A stretch of 64,000 nucleotides of DNA from Leucobacter sp. L43 (GCF_016597785.1 NZ_JAENJG010000003.1:124001-188000), one strand, 5' to 3'. Counted from the stretch's first letter, positions 1 through 8,960 are shown. Notes: generated by a model not told the origin, from the sequence alone. Translations and numbers: made by a program.

Positions 1-1
1 G

Positions 2-388
2 GATGCATCCGTGCTGCTGCACGCCCCGACCGGCTTCGACCGCGGCGAGCGCATGTCGTCGACCATCGATGCGTTGTCCGACGAACTCGGGGCCGGCCCA
101 TTGCTTTACCGCTACAGCGGCGCCGAGCGCGAGGAGCACACGTTCGTGGCGTGCGCCTTCTGGCGCGTCGAGGCACTCGCCTGCGTCGGCCGCCACGCCG
201 AAGCCCTCGAGCTGATGGAGGCCCTCGTCGAGCATGCCAACGACGTGGGCATCTACGCAGAGATGATCGATGCCGAGACGGGGGCCGCGTGGGGCAATAC
301 GCCGCAGGCGCTCAGCCACCTCGCCTTTCTCGGAGCGGCGATGACGATTCATGATGTCGTGCCACCAGACATGCTCGACGGCCGCTGA
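2..388 (+). CDS. C-terminal part of a GH15 glucoamylase/trehalase-like glycosidase (5' end outside window)
   Basis: The reading frame is open from the first bases of the window, so only the last 128 or so codons are visible. They match the end of the (alpha/alpha)6 barrel of glycoside hydrolase family 15: LLYRYSG, then EEHTFVACAFWRVEAL, NDVGIYAEMID and a final WGNTPQALSHLAFL. Family members hydrolyse alpha-glucans or trehalose to glucose, and actinobacterial ones are usually cytoplasmic. The catalytic half lies outside, so the substrate cannot be told. An SDR gene follows 55 nt downstream and could share the transcript. Family assignment is fairly sure; substrate is open. Confidence 0.8.
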   Translation, partial: DASVLLHAPTGFDRGERMSSTIDALSDELGAGPLLYRYSGAEREEHTFVACAFWRVEALACVGRHAEALELMEALVEHANDVGIYAEMIDAETGAAWGNTPQALSHLAFLGAAMTIHDVVPPDMLDGR

Positions 389-443
389 CGGTCGCACCGG
401 GCGCACGCACCCCCAACAGGAAACACGAGTGAAAGGAAACACC

Positions 444-1340
444 ATGTCACGTGACCAGTACACCTTCGTCAACCCTGCGGAACTGTACGCGGATATCAAG
501 CCGCAGAAGCAGCACATGCCCGAACCGGGCCTCGACGCCGACCTCACCCCGAAGGCCGATCTCGGCGAGGAGAGCTACCGCGGAACCGGCCGCCTGCAGG
601 GCCGCAAAGCCCTCATCACCGGTGGTGATTCGGGAATCGGTGCGGCGACCGCCATCGCCTTCGCGCGCGAGGGCGCCGACGTCGCGATCTCCTACTTGCC
701 GGAGGAGGAGACCGATGCGCAGCGCATCGCAGGCATCCTCCGCGACGCCGGAGTCACGGTGGCGACGCTGCCCGGAGACCTGCGCGATGCCGAGTACTGC
801 CGCACGCTCGTCGCCGATGCGGTGTCCCAGCTCGGCGGGCTCGACATCCTGGTGAACAACGGCGGCAAGCAGGTGTTCCAGGAATCACTCGCCGACCTCA
901 GCGATGAGCAGTTCGACGACACGTTCAAGACGAATGTGTACGCGATGTTCTGGATCACGAAGGCGGCCCTGCCTCATCTTGCTCCCGGGTCGACCATCAT
1001 CAACACCACGTCGATCCAGGCGTACTCGCCGGCTGCGATCCTCGTCGACTACGCGTCGACGAAGGCGACGATCAACGCATTCACGAAGGGGCTCGCGGCT
1101 CAGCTCGCCCCCAAGGGCATTCGCGTCAACGCGGTCGCGCCGGGGCCGATCTGGACGCCGCTGCAGCCGAGCGACGGCCAGCCGCAGGAGAAGATCGAGG
1201 AGTTCGGCGCAGAGACCCCGTTCGGCAGGATGGGCCAGCCTGCAGAGCTCGCGCCCGCATACGTCTTCCTCGCTTCGGCGGAGTCGAGCTATGTCGCGGG
1301 GGAGACGCTCAACGTCAACGGCGGCATGCCGACTCCGTGA
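444..1340 (+). CDS. SDR family oxidoreductase, general-stress (GSP39/YhdF-like) type
   Basis: A 298-residue NAD(P)-dependent short-chain dehydrogenase. The first 50 or so residues form the extension typical of the YhdF/GSP39 subgroup (KPQKQHMPEPG). The Rossmann motif ITGGDSGIG follows near residue 58, then LVNNGGK, the catalytic Ser in INTTSIQ, and Tyr203-x3-Lys207 in DYASTK. The end VAGETLNVNGGMPTP is the usual SDR C-terminus. Start is the ATG at 444 behind GAAAGGA; the longer reading frame runs back into the preceding gene. Its stop overlaps the next start by one base, so the two are probably co-translated. Subgroup members are stress-induced in other bacteria; the substrate is unknown. Confidence 0.88.
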   Translation: MSRDQYTFVNPAELYADIKPQKQHMPEPGLDADLTPKADLGEESYRGTGRLQGRKALITGGDSGIGAATAIAFAREGADVAISYLPEEETDAQRIAGILRDAGVTVATLPGDLRDAEYCRTLVADAVSQLGGLDILVNNGGKQVFQESLADLSDEQFDDTFKTNVYAMFWITKAALPHLAPGSTIINTTSIQAYSPAAILVDYASTKATINAFTKGLAAQLAPKGIRVNAVAPGPIWTPLQPSDGQPQEKIEEFGAETPFGRMGQPAELAPAYVFLASAESSYVAGETLNVNGGMPTP

Positions 1341-2218
1341 TGAGCGAGCGCGAGATGCAGGTGTTCCGCTCGACGCCCGGAATTCTCGTCGAGAGCATTT
1401 GGTGGGATGCCCGTACCGAGGAGGTCGTGTGGGTCGACATCGTGGCTGGACTGCTGCATCGCGGACGCCTCGACGGGTCGGTGGATGGCAGTGAGGATCG
1501 CGTGGTCCATTTGCCTCCACCGCTCTCGGCGGTGCAACCCGGCCCCGACGAGGGGTATGTCGCATCGCTCCGGGACTCCGTCGTGCTGCTCGACGCCGAC
1601 GGAGCAGTGGTTCGCGAGTTGGCGCGGCTGCGGCACCGTCGCGACGGGATGCGTCTGAACGAGGGAAAGGTCGATCCGTTCGGACGTTTCGTGGTCGGCG
1701 GGATGAGCGTCATCGGTGAGACCCCGGATGCGGATCTCTGGTCTGTCGCGCCGGATGGCGCGGTCACGGTACTCCGGGGCGGTTTCGGCATCACGAACGG
1801 CATGGAATGGTCGGACGACGGGCGCACCATGTACGTGACGGATACCTCGACCGAGACGGTCTACCGCGGCTCGTACGGCCCGGATGGCCTCCTCGGGGAG
1901 CTCGAGCCATTCGTGTCGGGCCGTCCGAGTGACGGCCTCGCGCTCGCCGCGGACGGGACGTTCTGGAATGCGCTCTACGGCGAGGGCGTGGTGGCGCGGT
2001 GGTCGGAAGCGGGAGAACTGATCGAGGAGGTCGCGATTCCTGTGCCGAATGTCACCTCGGTCGCCTTCGCCGGACCGGGTCTCGGTCGGGCCCTCGTCGG
2101 CACTGCGCGCGAGAACCTCACCGAAGCGCAGTTGCGGGCCGCTCCGGGTTCAGGAGCCATCTACATGTTCGACGGGGGAGCGCATGGAAGGCCGGTGCAC
2201 GCGTTCGGCTCGGTATAA
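1340..2218 (+). CDS. SMP-30/gluconolactonase/LRE family protein
   Basis: A 292-residue beta-propeller of the SMP-30 / gluconolactonase family, which hydrolyses sugar lactones using one divalent metal. Metal-site elements are present: the N-terminal Glu in VESIWWDA, the Asn segment MRLNEGKVDPFGRF, ITNGMEWSDDG and PSDGLALAADG. The ATG at 1340 uses the last base of the upstream SDR stop (TGATG), so translational coupling is likely. An SDR that oxidises a sugar followed by a lactonase is a sensible pair, but this is inferred from adjacency only. Length is normal for the family. Confidence 0.87.
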   Translation: MSEREMQVFRSTPGILVESIWWDARTEEVVWVDIVAGLLHRGRLDGSVDGSEDRVVHLPPPLSAVQPGPDEGYVASLRDSVVLLDADGAVVRELARLRHRRDGMRLNEGKVDPFGRFVVGGMSVIGETPDADLWSVAPDGAVTVLRGGFGITNGMEWSDDGRTMYVTDTSTETVYRGSYGPDGLLGELEPFVSGRPSDGLALAADGTFWNALYGEGVVARWSEAGELIEEVAIPVPNVTSVAFAGPGLGRALVGTARENLTEAQLRAAPGSGAIYMFDGGAHGRPVHAFGSV

Positions 2219-2256
2219 GCGCTCTCGCGGGGAGAGCCCACCGCGTGACCGGCGCG

Positions 2257-2616
2257 TCAGGATCGATCGAAGCCGTCGAACTCGTAATCCCAGTCGGGGG
2301 CTCGCATCTCTTCATCGAGGAGCGGGCCTCCGGTCACCAGCTGCGGGAAGCTGGGATGCGTGCGCAGTTCTTCGGCGTGCTCTGAGAAGTCCGGCTGCTC
2401 CTCTCCCTCCCACTTGGCGGGGAGCGAGAGCACGTCGTTGCCGACTCCGATGACGAGGTCGGCGGTGCCCACCCGATCGTGATCGTCGGTCACGATCGGG
2501 ATCCTCACCGCCTCGGCACGTCCGTTCTTCGCGACGGCGGCCGTGAGTTTGACCAGCGCCTCGGCGACGTCGTCAGTGGTGGTGACGGTTTCTCCAGCGT
2601 AGGTGATCGTTCTCAT
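2257..2616 (-). CDS. hypothetical protein, 119 aa
   Basis: I do not recognise this protein. It is soluble, with no signal peptide or membrane segment, and acidic in its second half (WEGEEQPDFSEHAEELR, then DEEMRAPDWDYEFDGFD). The start at 2616 is chosen because upstream codons in the frame look like non-coding sequence and the protein begins cleanly with MRTITYAGETVTT. It is transcribed away from the small gene at 2771, with 154 bp between them. The codon pattern is strongly GC at third positions, which supports real coding. Confidence 0.7.
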   Translation of the reverse strand: MRTITYAGETVTTTDDVAEALVKLTAAVAKNGRAEAVRIPIVTDDHDRVGTADLVIGVGNDVLSLPAKWEGEEQPDFSEHAEELRTHPSFPQLVTGGPLLDEEMRAPDWDYEFDGFDRS

Positions 2617-2770
2617 GGTGAGACTCTCGCATGCATTCGCGGTGTTGATTAGACGGTTGTGTTTTCGGGGGAGGGGCGGGTATACGCGGGAGTCGAGCGG
2701 AGGCCGCAGCACTGCGGGTAAAACGAAATCGATCCTGCCCGAATCCGTCCGGATGTGCCATGCTGCTTGC

Positions 2771-3100
2771 ATGGGTTTTCTGATTCATGGCGGCAATGAT
2801 TACGAGTTCGAGGATCGTCTCCTCACGCATTTGAAGACGGTCATCGGGCAGAAACTGGTGAAGCAGGAGAGCTTCTTCCTCAGTTGGTCGCGCACTCCGG
2901 ACCAGGGCAGCGGACGCGTATCGGTGTGGCTCTCGCCGTACGTCACGGTCGCCTTCCGCTTCTCCGGCAGTAAGCGCCCCGAACTCAACATGACCTGGTT
3001 GAAGGCGCTGAATGCGCTTTCCAACACCCCGCGTGGGCTGATCGTCATCAGTGAGGAAGAGGCGGAGGCCTACGCGAAGAAGAATCCCGACCTGATGTGA
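2771..3100 (+). CDS. DUF7882-like small protein (often mislabelled ATP-dependent DNA ligase)
   Basis: A 109-residue protein beginning MGFLIHGGNDYEFEDRLL, then HLKTVIGQKLVKQESFFLSW. From memory, Microbacteriaceae genomes carry several paralogues with this layout (MGxLxYGG..., EFEDR, AHL..VI..KLRRxESF), many carrying an inherited 'ATP-dependent DNA ligase' label although they lack the KxDG nucleotidyltransferase motif and are far too short. None of that catalytic motif is visible here. The function is unknown. It ends 10 nt before a small membrane-protein gene on the same strand. Confidence 0.75.
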   Translation: MGFLIHGGNDYEFEDRLLTHLKTVIGQKLVKQESFFLSWSRTPDQGSGRVSVWLSPYVTVAFRFSGSKRPELNMTWLKALNALSNTPRGLIVISEEEAEAYAKKNPDLM

Positions 3101-3110
3101 CGGCACGCTG

Positions 3111-3449
3111 ATGGTTGCGGAGGTGCCGTGGACGCTGCTCGCATGTCTCGCGTATTCCGGCAACGTCTGCATCGGCACGGCGAGCCTGCGCGGCCGCAGT
3201 GTGCCGCGCTCATGGCACGGTCGCGTCTTCCTCGTCGCGCTCGCGCTCACCGCGATAGCCGCGGCGACCTCGTTCCCAGAGCACGGTGCTCGAGGCGCCG
3301 CTCTCATCGTCGCGCTGGTGCCACTCCTGACGCTGCCCTTCGTGGGGAGACCGGTGCGCCGCCGTCCCAGTACGCACATCATCATCGGATTGGTGGCCGC
3401 ACCGTGCTTCGCGATTGCGCTGCTGCTCTGGGCGGTCGCCGCCTTCTGA
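3111..3449 (+). CDS. small integral membrane protein, 112 aa
   Basis: Unrecognised protein with three to four hydrophobic stretches: residues about 4-22 (PWTLLACLAYSGNVCIG), 38-54 (GRVFLVALALTAIAAA), 63-78 (GAALIVALVPLLTLPFV) and 88-112 (HIIIGLVAAPCFAIALLL...). A basic loop RPVRRRPS precedes the last helix. The ATG at 3111 has no good ribosome-binding site, so it may depend on translation of the gene ending at 3100. No family assignment. Confidence 0.6.
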   Translation: MVAEVPWTLLACLAYSGNVCIGTASLRGRSVPRSWHGRVFLVALALTAIAAATSFPEHGARGAALIVALVPLLTLPFVGRPVRRRPSTHIIIGLVAAPCFAIALLLWAVAAF

Positions 3450-3496
3450 CACTGCACCGCGTGTAGGGTCCAGGAAGGAGTGAGAGGAAGGCGAGC

Positions 3497-4297
3497 ATGG
3501 AGTTTCGCGATGTGCTGTTCAATCGGAGAACGACGAACGGACCGTTCCTCCCGGATCCGGTCTCAGAGGAGCATCAGCGTCTGCTGATCGCGGCCGCGGC
3601 CACCGCGCCGTCGCAGTTCAACAGTCAGCCCTGGCGCTTCGTGGTGATCGAGGATCGCGACACCATCGAGACGATCGCGCGGGTGAGCGGAGAGTCGATG
3701 ACCTCGGTCATCGGCGAGGGATCGTTCTTCACCCGCTACAAGCGACACTTCCGATTCAGTGCGGAGGAGATGGCCGAGCATCGCTCCGGCATGTACTTCG
3801 ACAAGCTGCCCGCACCTCTGCGCCCGTTCACGCGCGCGGTGTTCACGGCCTCGGGGCTCGCGATGATGCGGATGCTCAGGGTGCCGCAGACGCTCGGCGA
3901 GGAGAATCGCAAGCTGGTCGCGGGATCCCCGCTGATCTTCGGCGTGATGCTCGATCGGGCGGAGCGCGGGGCTCACCCGCTCGCAGACTTCTACTGCCAG
4001 TTCAGCATGGGGGCCGCCGTCGAGAACATCTGGCTGACGACCGTCGAGCTCGGCATGGGCATCCAGTTCATCTCGTTCCCGATGGAGGCGCCGGAGCAGT
4101 GGGAGCGATTGACGAAACTGCTCGACGTTCCCGATCACCTCGAACTGATGGCGCTGTATCGGCTCGGCTACGTGCCGCAGGACCAGCGACGGCCGAAGAT
4201 CGACTGGTCGAGTCGTGAGCGCCGCCCGCCATCGCAGTTCGTGTACCGGGAGACGTGCCGCACGCCCCAGCAGGGCTGGGACGAGGCCACCCTCTGA
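3497..4297 (+). CDS. nitroreductase family protein
   Basis: A 266-residue FMN-dependent nitroreductase-fold protein. The N-terminus has the usual FMN-contacting arginine motif ([14 protein letters not shown]) and the segment [17 protein letters not shown], typical of the family; the later [15 protein letters not shown] corresponds to the conserved dimer/FMN helix. A TAGGGT hexamer at 3465-3470 and AGGAAGGAG support this start. Members reduce nitroaromatics, quinones or enones with NAD(P)H. The stop codon shares a base with the start of the next gene, so the pair is co-transcribed. Substrate unknown. Confidence 0.85.
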   Translation: MEFRDVLFNRRTTNGPFLPDPVSEEHQRLLIAAAATAPSQFNSQPWRFVVIEDRDTIETIARVSGESMTSVIGEGSFFTRYKRHFRFSAEEMAEHRSGMYFDKLPAPLRPFTRAVFTASGLAMMRMLRVPQTLGEENRKLVAGSPLIFGVMLDRAERGAHPLADFYCQFSMGAAVENIWLTTVELGMGIQFISFPMEAPEQWERLTKLLDVPDHLELMALYRLGYVPQDQRRPKIDWSSRERRPPSQFVYRETCRTPQQGWDEATL

Positions 4298-5055
4298 TGC
4301 CCGGGCGAACGGGTCGAGCGCGCCGCATCGTCGGTATCGGCGGAGCGGCGATCGGTGCGCTGCTCGTGCTCGCCGTCGTCGCCTTCGTGGTCTGGGCCAA
4401 CCTCACGTATCCAGCGGAGCGAGGCCCGCTCGAATCGGTGGCGCAGGACGAGCGCGTCACGGTGACCGAGCGAGACGGGGCGATCGTGATGAGTCCGTCG
4501 CAGGGTGCCGAGACGAGCGGCCTCGTCTTCTTCGCCGGGGCGAAAGTCGAACCCGAGGCGTACCAGGCGACCTTCCGTGAGACGGTGGCTGCAGGCCAGA
4601 CGGTGGTCATCGTGCAATCGTTCTTGAACCTGCCCCTGTTCGAGACGCGCCCGTTGAGCGATTTCACGAGTCTCGCCCCGGAGATCGAGACGTGGGCGGT
4701 CGGCGGCCACAGCATGGGCGGCGTCAAGGCCTGCATGTTCGCGGAATCCGAGCCGGAGGACGTCACAGCTCTCGTGCTGTTCGCGTCGTACTGCGCAGAC
4801 GACGCCCTCGCCGGTCGCGATGATGTCGACGTGCTGTCGCTCTCGGCGACGAATGACGGGCTCGCGACGCCGGAGAAGATCGAGGCGTCGGCCGTGGACT
4901 TGCCGGATGGCACCCGCTTCGAGGCGATCGCAGGGGCCGTGCACGCGCAGTTCGGCGCGTACGGCGAGCAGCCCGGAGATGGAACGCCGACGATCTCCGA
5001 CGACCGGGCGCGCGCCGAGATCACCGAGGCTCTCGTCGGTTTCCTCGGAGGTTAA
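4297..5055 (+). CDS. membrane-anchored alpha/beta hydrolase
   Basis: A 252-residue protein with a basic N-terminus and one membrane helix (about residues 12-34), followed by an alpha/beta hydrolase domain exposed outside. The nucleophile elbow GGHSMGG places the catalytic Ser near residue 138; a likely catalytic His is in GAVHAQFGAYG near 214. The short lidless form resembles the Abhydrolase_5 group. The ATG at 4297 overlaps the nitroreductase stop by one base. Its TAA stop (5053-5055) interlocks with the TAA of the convergent nhaA gene through the shared TTAA at 5052-5055. Substrate unknown. Confidence 0.82.
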   Translation: MPGRTGRARRIVGIGGAAIGALLVLAVVAFVVWANLTYPAERGPLESVAQDERVTVTERDGAIVMSPSQGAETSGLVFFAGAKVEPEAYQATFRETVAAGQTVVIVQSFLNLPLFETRPLSDFTSLAPEIETWAVGGHSMGGVKACMFAESEPEDVTALVLFASYCADDALAGRDDVDVLSLSATNDGLATPEKIEASAVDLPDGTRFEAIAGAVHAQFGAYGEQPGDGTPTISDDRARAEITEALVGFLGG

Positions 5056-6440
5056 CGATCTGACGCGGCGTCAGCGCGGCCATCCGTCTCGGGCGCCCGA
5101 TCCTCGCGGTTCCGCTGGTACACGTCGGGGATCCCGTCGCCGTCCTCGTCGACCGCATCGCGCAGCGCCATGCGCCGGTACCTGCGATTGCGAGAACCGA
5201 GGAGCAGCGAGGCGAGCACGGCCGCGACCACGGATGCGCTGAGAATGGCGACCTTCGCGATGTCGTGCTCCTCGGTGCCCGGCGCGAAGGTGAGCTCCGC
5301 GATGAGCAGCGACACCGTGAACCCGATTCCGGCGAGGAGCCCGACGCCGACCATGTCGATCCACCGGAGATCCGGGTCGAGCCGGGCGCGCAGCACCTTC
5401 GTCGTCAGCCAGGTCGATGCGAGAATGCCGATCGGCTTGCCGATCACGAGCGCCGCCATGATGGCGAAGGTGAGCGGATGCGTGAACGCCTCACGGAGTC
5501 CGTCGGCGCCGCCGAGCGAGACCCCGGCGGCGAAGAACGCGAACACGGGAACGGCGAACCCGGCGGAGATCGGTCGGAAGCGGTGCTCGAACTCCTCGGC
5601 GAGGCCCGGGGCGGAGGAGCGGTCGTCGCGCGCTCCCTTCCGGTGCAGCACGGGGATCGCGAAGCCGAGCAGCACGCCGGCGATGGTCGCGTGGATGCCG
5701 GAGGCGTGCATCAGCGCCCAGGCGACCGCGCCGACGGGCAGGAGGATGCACCACGCCGCGGACGCATGGCGACTGAAGAACACCCGGAATCGCTGCGCGA
5801 GCATGCCGTAGACCAGGATCACGGCGACGGCGAGAACGAGGGGAACGACCTCGATGTGGTCGGTGTAGAAGACCGCGATGATGCTGATCGCGAGCAGATC
5901 GTCGACGACCGCGAGCGTGAGGAGGAAGATGCGGAGCGCCGGCGGCAGGTGCGAGCCGATGATCGCGAGCACCGCCACCGCGAACGCGATGTCGGTGGCG
6001 GTGGGAATCGCCCAGCCGTGATGCAGTTCGGGTCGCTGTGCAGCGACCGCGGTGTAGATCAGGGCGGGAACGAGCACGCCGCCGGCGGCGGCCACGATCG
6101 GTACGACTGCGGAGCGGAAGCTCCGCAGATCTCCGGCGACGAACTCTCGTTTGAGCTCGAGCCCGACGAGGAAGAAGAAGATGGCGAGCAATCCGTCTGC
6201 TGCCCAGGTGCCGAGGCTCAGCTTCAGATGCCACGGCTCGTAGCCGAACTCGAAATCGCGCAGTGCGACGTACGCGTCAGACCACGGCGAGTTGGCCCAG
6301 ATGATCGCGACGATCGCAGCGACGACGAGCAGCATGCCGCCCACCGTCTCCTTGCGCAGCAGTGTCGTGATACGCCCGGCTTCGCGGTAGCTCCCGTACT
6401 CGGGGAACGTCGATCCGGTCTGCGGTGGTGACTGCGCCAT
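5052..6440 (-). CDS. nhaA: Na+/H+ antiporter NhaA with a DxDGDG-containing C-terminal tail
   Basis: A 462-residue integral membrane antiporter that exchanges cytoplasmic Na+ for external H+. The ion-site elements are intact: PTATDIAFAVAVLAI (Asp of TM4) and LAVVDDLLAISIIAVFY (the Asp pair of TM5). Start at 6440 is preceded by AGAAAG; the longer frame continues into low-scoring sequence. After the last membrane helix there is a cytoplasmic tail of about 40 residues with DAVDEDGDGIPDVYQRN, which reads like a thrombospondin-3 or EF-hand calcium loop and is not part of the E. coli protein. It is convergent with the hydrolase gene, with overlapping stops. Confidence 0.95.
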   Translation of the reverse strand: MAQSPPQTGSTFPEYGSYREAGRITTLLRKETVGGMLLVVAAIVAIIWANSPWSDAYVALRDFEFGYEPWHLKLSLGTWAADGLLAIFFFLVGLELKREFVAGDLRSFRSAVVPIVAAAGGVLVPALIYTAVAAQRPELHHGWAIPTATDIAFAVAVLAIIGSHLPPALRIFLLTLAVVDDLLAISIIAVFYTDHIEVVPLVLAVAVILVYGMLAQRFRVFFSRHASAAWCILLPVGAVAWALMHASGIHATIAGVLLGFAIPVLHRKGARDDRSSAPGLAEEFEHRFRPISAGFAVPVFAFFAAGVSLGGADGLREAFTHPLTFAIMAALVIGKPIGILASTWLTTKVLRARLDPDLRWIDMVGVGLLAGIGFTVSLLIAELTFAPGTEEHDIAKVAILSASVVAAVLASLLLGSRNRRYRRMALRDAVDEDGDGIPDVYQRNREDRAPETDGRADAASDR

Positions 6441-6566
6441 AGTGCTTTCTCTGAAATGGTCGACGGATGCGCACGGCATGCGGTTCCTCTCGCCCCAGCG
6501 AGGAGAACGGGCTTCAAGCATACCGGCGGGGCACGCGTGACGCTCCAAACTCAGCGCGCCTCGGAT

Positions 6567-6596
6567 CTGACAGTGCTGGCAGTTCGCGAGTAGAGT
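6567..6596 (+). promoter_or_regulatory. promoter for the KtrB/TrkH gene
   Basis: A -35-like CTGACA (6567-6572), an 18-nt spacer and a -10 TAGAGT (6591-6596). Transcription would start near 6603, giving a 5' leader of about 68 nt before the GTG at 6671. Confidence 0.55.
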
Positions 6597-6670
6597 CGGG
6601 TGCGTTGTGTCGGGGGCTGCTCTCATCTGGTTCCCCGAATCCGGGCGCAGAACGAGCGGAAGGACCGTCC

Positions 6671-8068
6671 GTGCACGAAGCATCGCGGGGAGAGGTGACC
6701 GCGGTGACAGGCTTCGTGCGCCAGGCGGGGGCCCGCGCGAGGCACCTCGCTGGTCATGCCCCGGCCCGCATGGCGATGCTGATCTTCTCCGCGGCAGTGC
6801 TCATCTTCAGTGCGGCTCTGATGCTCCCGATCTCGAGCGCGAAGAACATCGTCACGCCGCTCGCCGACGCCGTCTTCACCGCGGTCTCCGCGCTGACCGT
6901 CACGGGGCTCACCACGGTTCCCACCGGCGAGCATTGGTCCGGATTCGGACAGGTCGTGATCCTCGTCGCCATCCAAGCAGGCGGGCTCGGCGTCGTCACC
7001 ATCGCACTGCTGCTCATGATGATGGTGACGCGCAGTCTCGGCGTGAGCGGTCGCGTGTTCGCGAAGGAGACGATCGGCACTTCCGGTCTCGGCGACGTTC
7101 GCCATCTGCTGCGCACCGTCGTCACCACGACCTTCATCGTCGAGGCTGTCCTCATGCTCGCGCTGGTACCCGCGTTCAGCGTCGAGGAGCAGTCCTTTGC
7201 AAAAGGGGTGTGGTTCGGAGCGTTCTACGCGATCTCCGCGTTCGGAAATGCCGGGTTCTCGCCGCACGTCGGGGGGCTGGCCGGCTTCAGCGACAACCCC
7301 TGGATTCTCGTCCCGCTCGCTGTGGGAGTATTCGTCGGGAGCTTCGGGTTCCCGGTCTTCCTGAACCTGATCCGCGCGAAATGGGCGCGAAAGCGCTGGA
7401 CACTGCATACGAAGCTGACATTGATCACGACCACCGTCCTCTTGATTCTCGGGGCGGTGTGCTGGGCGGGCTTCGAGTGGTCCAACGAGGCCACGGTCGG
7501 TCAGGAAACTCCGCTGAGCAAGATCGGGCACGCGTTTTTCGCGTCGACCATGCTGCGATCGGGGGGATTCTCCGTCGTCGACATGCAGGCCGCGACGTCG
7601 ACGACGATGCTGCTCAGCGATGCGCTCATGTTCGTCGGCGGAGGCTCCGGATCGACGGCGGGCGGGATCAAAGTGACGACTCTGGCCGTGTTGTTTCTGG
7701 CGATCCTCGCCGAAGCGCGCGGCACCGAGAACACGAATGCGCTCGGGCGCAAGATTCCGAACAGTGCCATGAGGCTCGCGATCAGCGTCATCTTTCTCGG
7801 CGCAACGCTCGTCCTACTCGCGACCGGGCTCCTGACGACGGTCACCGATGCGCGCCTCGACCGCATCCTGTTCGAAGTGATATCGGCATTCGCGACGTGC
7901 GGTCTTTCAGTTGGAATCTCCGCGGAAGTCGATTCATTCGGCAAGTACGTGCTGTCCGCGCTGATGCTGGTCGGTCGCATCGGGCCGATCGCACTCGCCT
8001 CCGGGCTCGCCGTTCGGCAACGCCGCGAGATGTTCTCCTACCCTGAGGAGCGCCCGGTCATCGGGTGA
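6671..8068 (+). CDS. TrkH/KtrB family potassium channel subunit
   Basis: A 465-residue K+-translocating subunit of the Trk/Ktr superfamily. The four selectivity-filter loops are all recognisable: SALTVTGLTTV, SAFGNAGFSPH, STMLRSGGFSVV and SAFATCGLSVG, each with its filter glycine. GSGSTAGGIKVTT marks the conserved inter-repeat hinge. The size fits KtrB better than the larger TrkH. I chose the GTG at 6671 because GGAAGGA lies 6 nt upstream; GTGs at 6695 and 6704 are alternatives. No gene for the cytoplasmic RCK partner (KtrA/TrkA) is adjacent, which is unusual since the two are normally neighbours. Confidence 0.88.
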   Translation: MHEASRGEVTAVTGFVRQAGARARHLAGHAPARMAMLIFSAAVLIFSAALMLPISSAKNIVTPLADAVFTAVSALTVTGLTTVPTGEHWSGFGQVVILVAIQAGGLGVVTIALLLMMMVTRSLGVSGRVFAKETIGTSGLGDVRHLLRTVVTTTFIVEAVLMLALVPAFSVEEQSFAKGVWFGAFYAISAFGNAGFSPHVGGLAGFSDNPWILVPLAVGVFVGSFGFPVFLNLIRAKWARKRWTLHTKLTLITTTVLLILGAVCWAGFEWSNEATVGQETPLSKIGHAFFASTMLRSGGFSVVDMQAATSTTMLLSDALMFVGGGSGSTAGGIKVTTLAVLFLAILAEARGTENTNALGRKIPNSAMRLAISVIFLGATLVLLATGLLTTVTDARLDRILFEVISAFATCGLSVGISAEVDSFGKYVLSALMLVGRIGPIALASGLAVRQRREMFSYPEERPVIG

Positions 8069-8121
8069 GGCGGTATTCGAAAACGGGCTGTGGCGAGTTC
8101 CCCAGCAGAAAGAGGTGCACC

Positions 8122-8916
8122 ATGACAGCCGTGCGTTCATCGGAGGCTCGTGTTGCGCTCATCACGGGCGCGGGAAGCGACCGCGGAATCGGTTTCGCGG
8201 CGGCTCGGGCGCTCGCGGAGGCGGGTCACCGGCTCGGTATCGCCGCAACGTCCGACCGCATCGAGGAGCGCGCGGCGGAGCTCCGCGCTCTCGGGCACGA
8301 GGTGGTGACTGTGATCGCCGACCTCACCGATGCGGCGGAGGCGGATCGTGCGGTCGCCGAGGTGCTCGAGGCCTTCGGTCGACTCGATGTGCTCGTGAAC
8401 AACGCGGGCATGACCTCGGTCAGTGATCCGGAGCAGCCGGCGGGCATTCGAGACATCTCGAACGCGCAGTGGGACGCGGCGCTCCGCCGCAATCTCGACA
8501 CCATGCTGTTCGTCACGCGCGCGGCGACCCCGCCCCTGGTGCGCAGCGGCGCCGGCCGGATCATCAACGTCGCCTCGCTCTCCGGGCCGGTGACGGCCTA
8601 CGCGGGCGACATCGCGTATCACGCGGCGAAAGCCGGCGCCGTCGGTCTGACACGGGCCGCCGCCATCGACCTCGCCGAGCAGGGGGTGACGGTGAACGCT
8701 GTGGCGCCCGGGTGGATCGACACCGGGTCGTCCACGCCTCACGAGCTCCGCATGGGAGAAGCGACGCCGGTGGGACGATCGGGGCGGCCCGAGGAGGTCG
8801 CGAGTGCCATCGCCTGGCTCGCCCGGGCAGATGCCTCGTACGTGACCGGCCAGGTCATCGTCGTCGACGGCGGCAATTCGATCATGGAGGATCGCGGCGG
8901 GGCGTCTCGGGAGTAG
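8122..8916 (+). CDS. SDR family oxidoreductase
   Basis: A 264-residue classical short-chain dehydrogenase. Cofactor motif ITGAGSDRGIG near residue 12, then VLVNNAGM, the catalytic Ser in INVASLSG, and Tyr-x3-Lys in YHAAKAG; PEEVASAIAWLA and TGQVIVVDGG close the fold. ITGAGSDRGIG has two residues more than the usual TGxxxGIG, a small insertion in the nucleotide loop. Start at 8122 follows AGAAAGAGG. The gene stands alone between ktrB and a strong hairpin; related proteins act on 3-oxoacyl or sugar substrates, but nothing here fixes the substrate. Confidence 0.85.
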   Translation: MTAVRSSEARVALITGAGSDRGIGFAAARALAEAGHRLGIAATSDRIEERAAELRALGHEVVTVIADLTDAAEADRAVAEVLEAFGRLDVLVNNAGMTSVSDPEQPAGIRDISNAQWDAALRRNLDTMLFVTRAATPPLVRSGAGRIINVASLSGPVTAYAGDIAYHAAKAGAVGLTRAAAIDLAEQGVTVNAVAPGWIDTGSSTPHELRMGEATPVGRSGRPEEVASAIAWLARADASYVTGQVIVVDGGNSIMEDRGGASRE

Positions 8917-8960
8917 GACGACCTGCCCGCTTCGCCCGTGGGCGCTTCGCCGGGACGACG

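Noticed and set aside
2771..3100. ATP-dependent DNA ligase
   Set aside because: The label is likely to be transferred by homology, but at 109 residues without a KxDG motif it cannot be a ligase.
5265..6431. 388-codon plus-strand frame opposite nhaA
   Set aside because: Composition is GluArgAspGly-rich, typical of the antisense strand of a high-GC membrane-protein gene; NhaA motifs settle the true strand.
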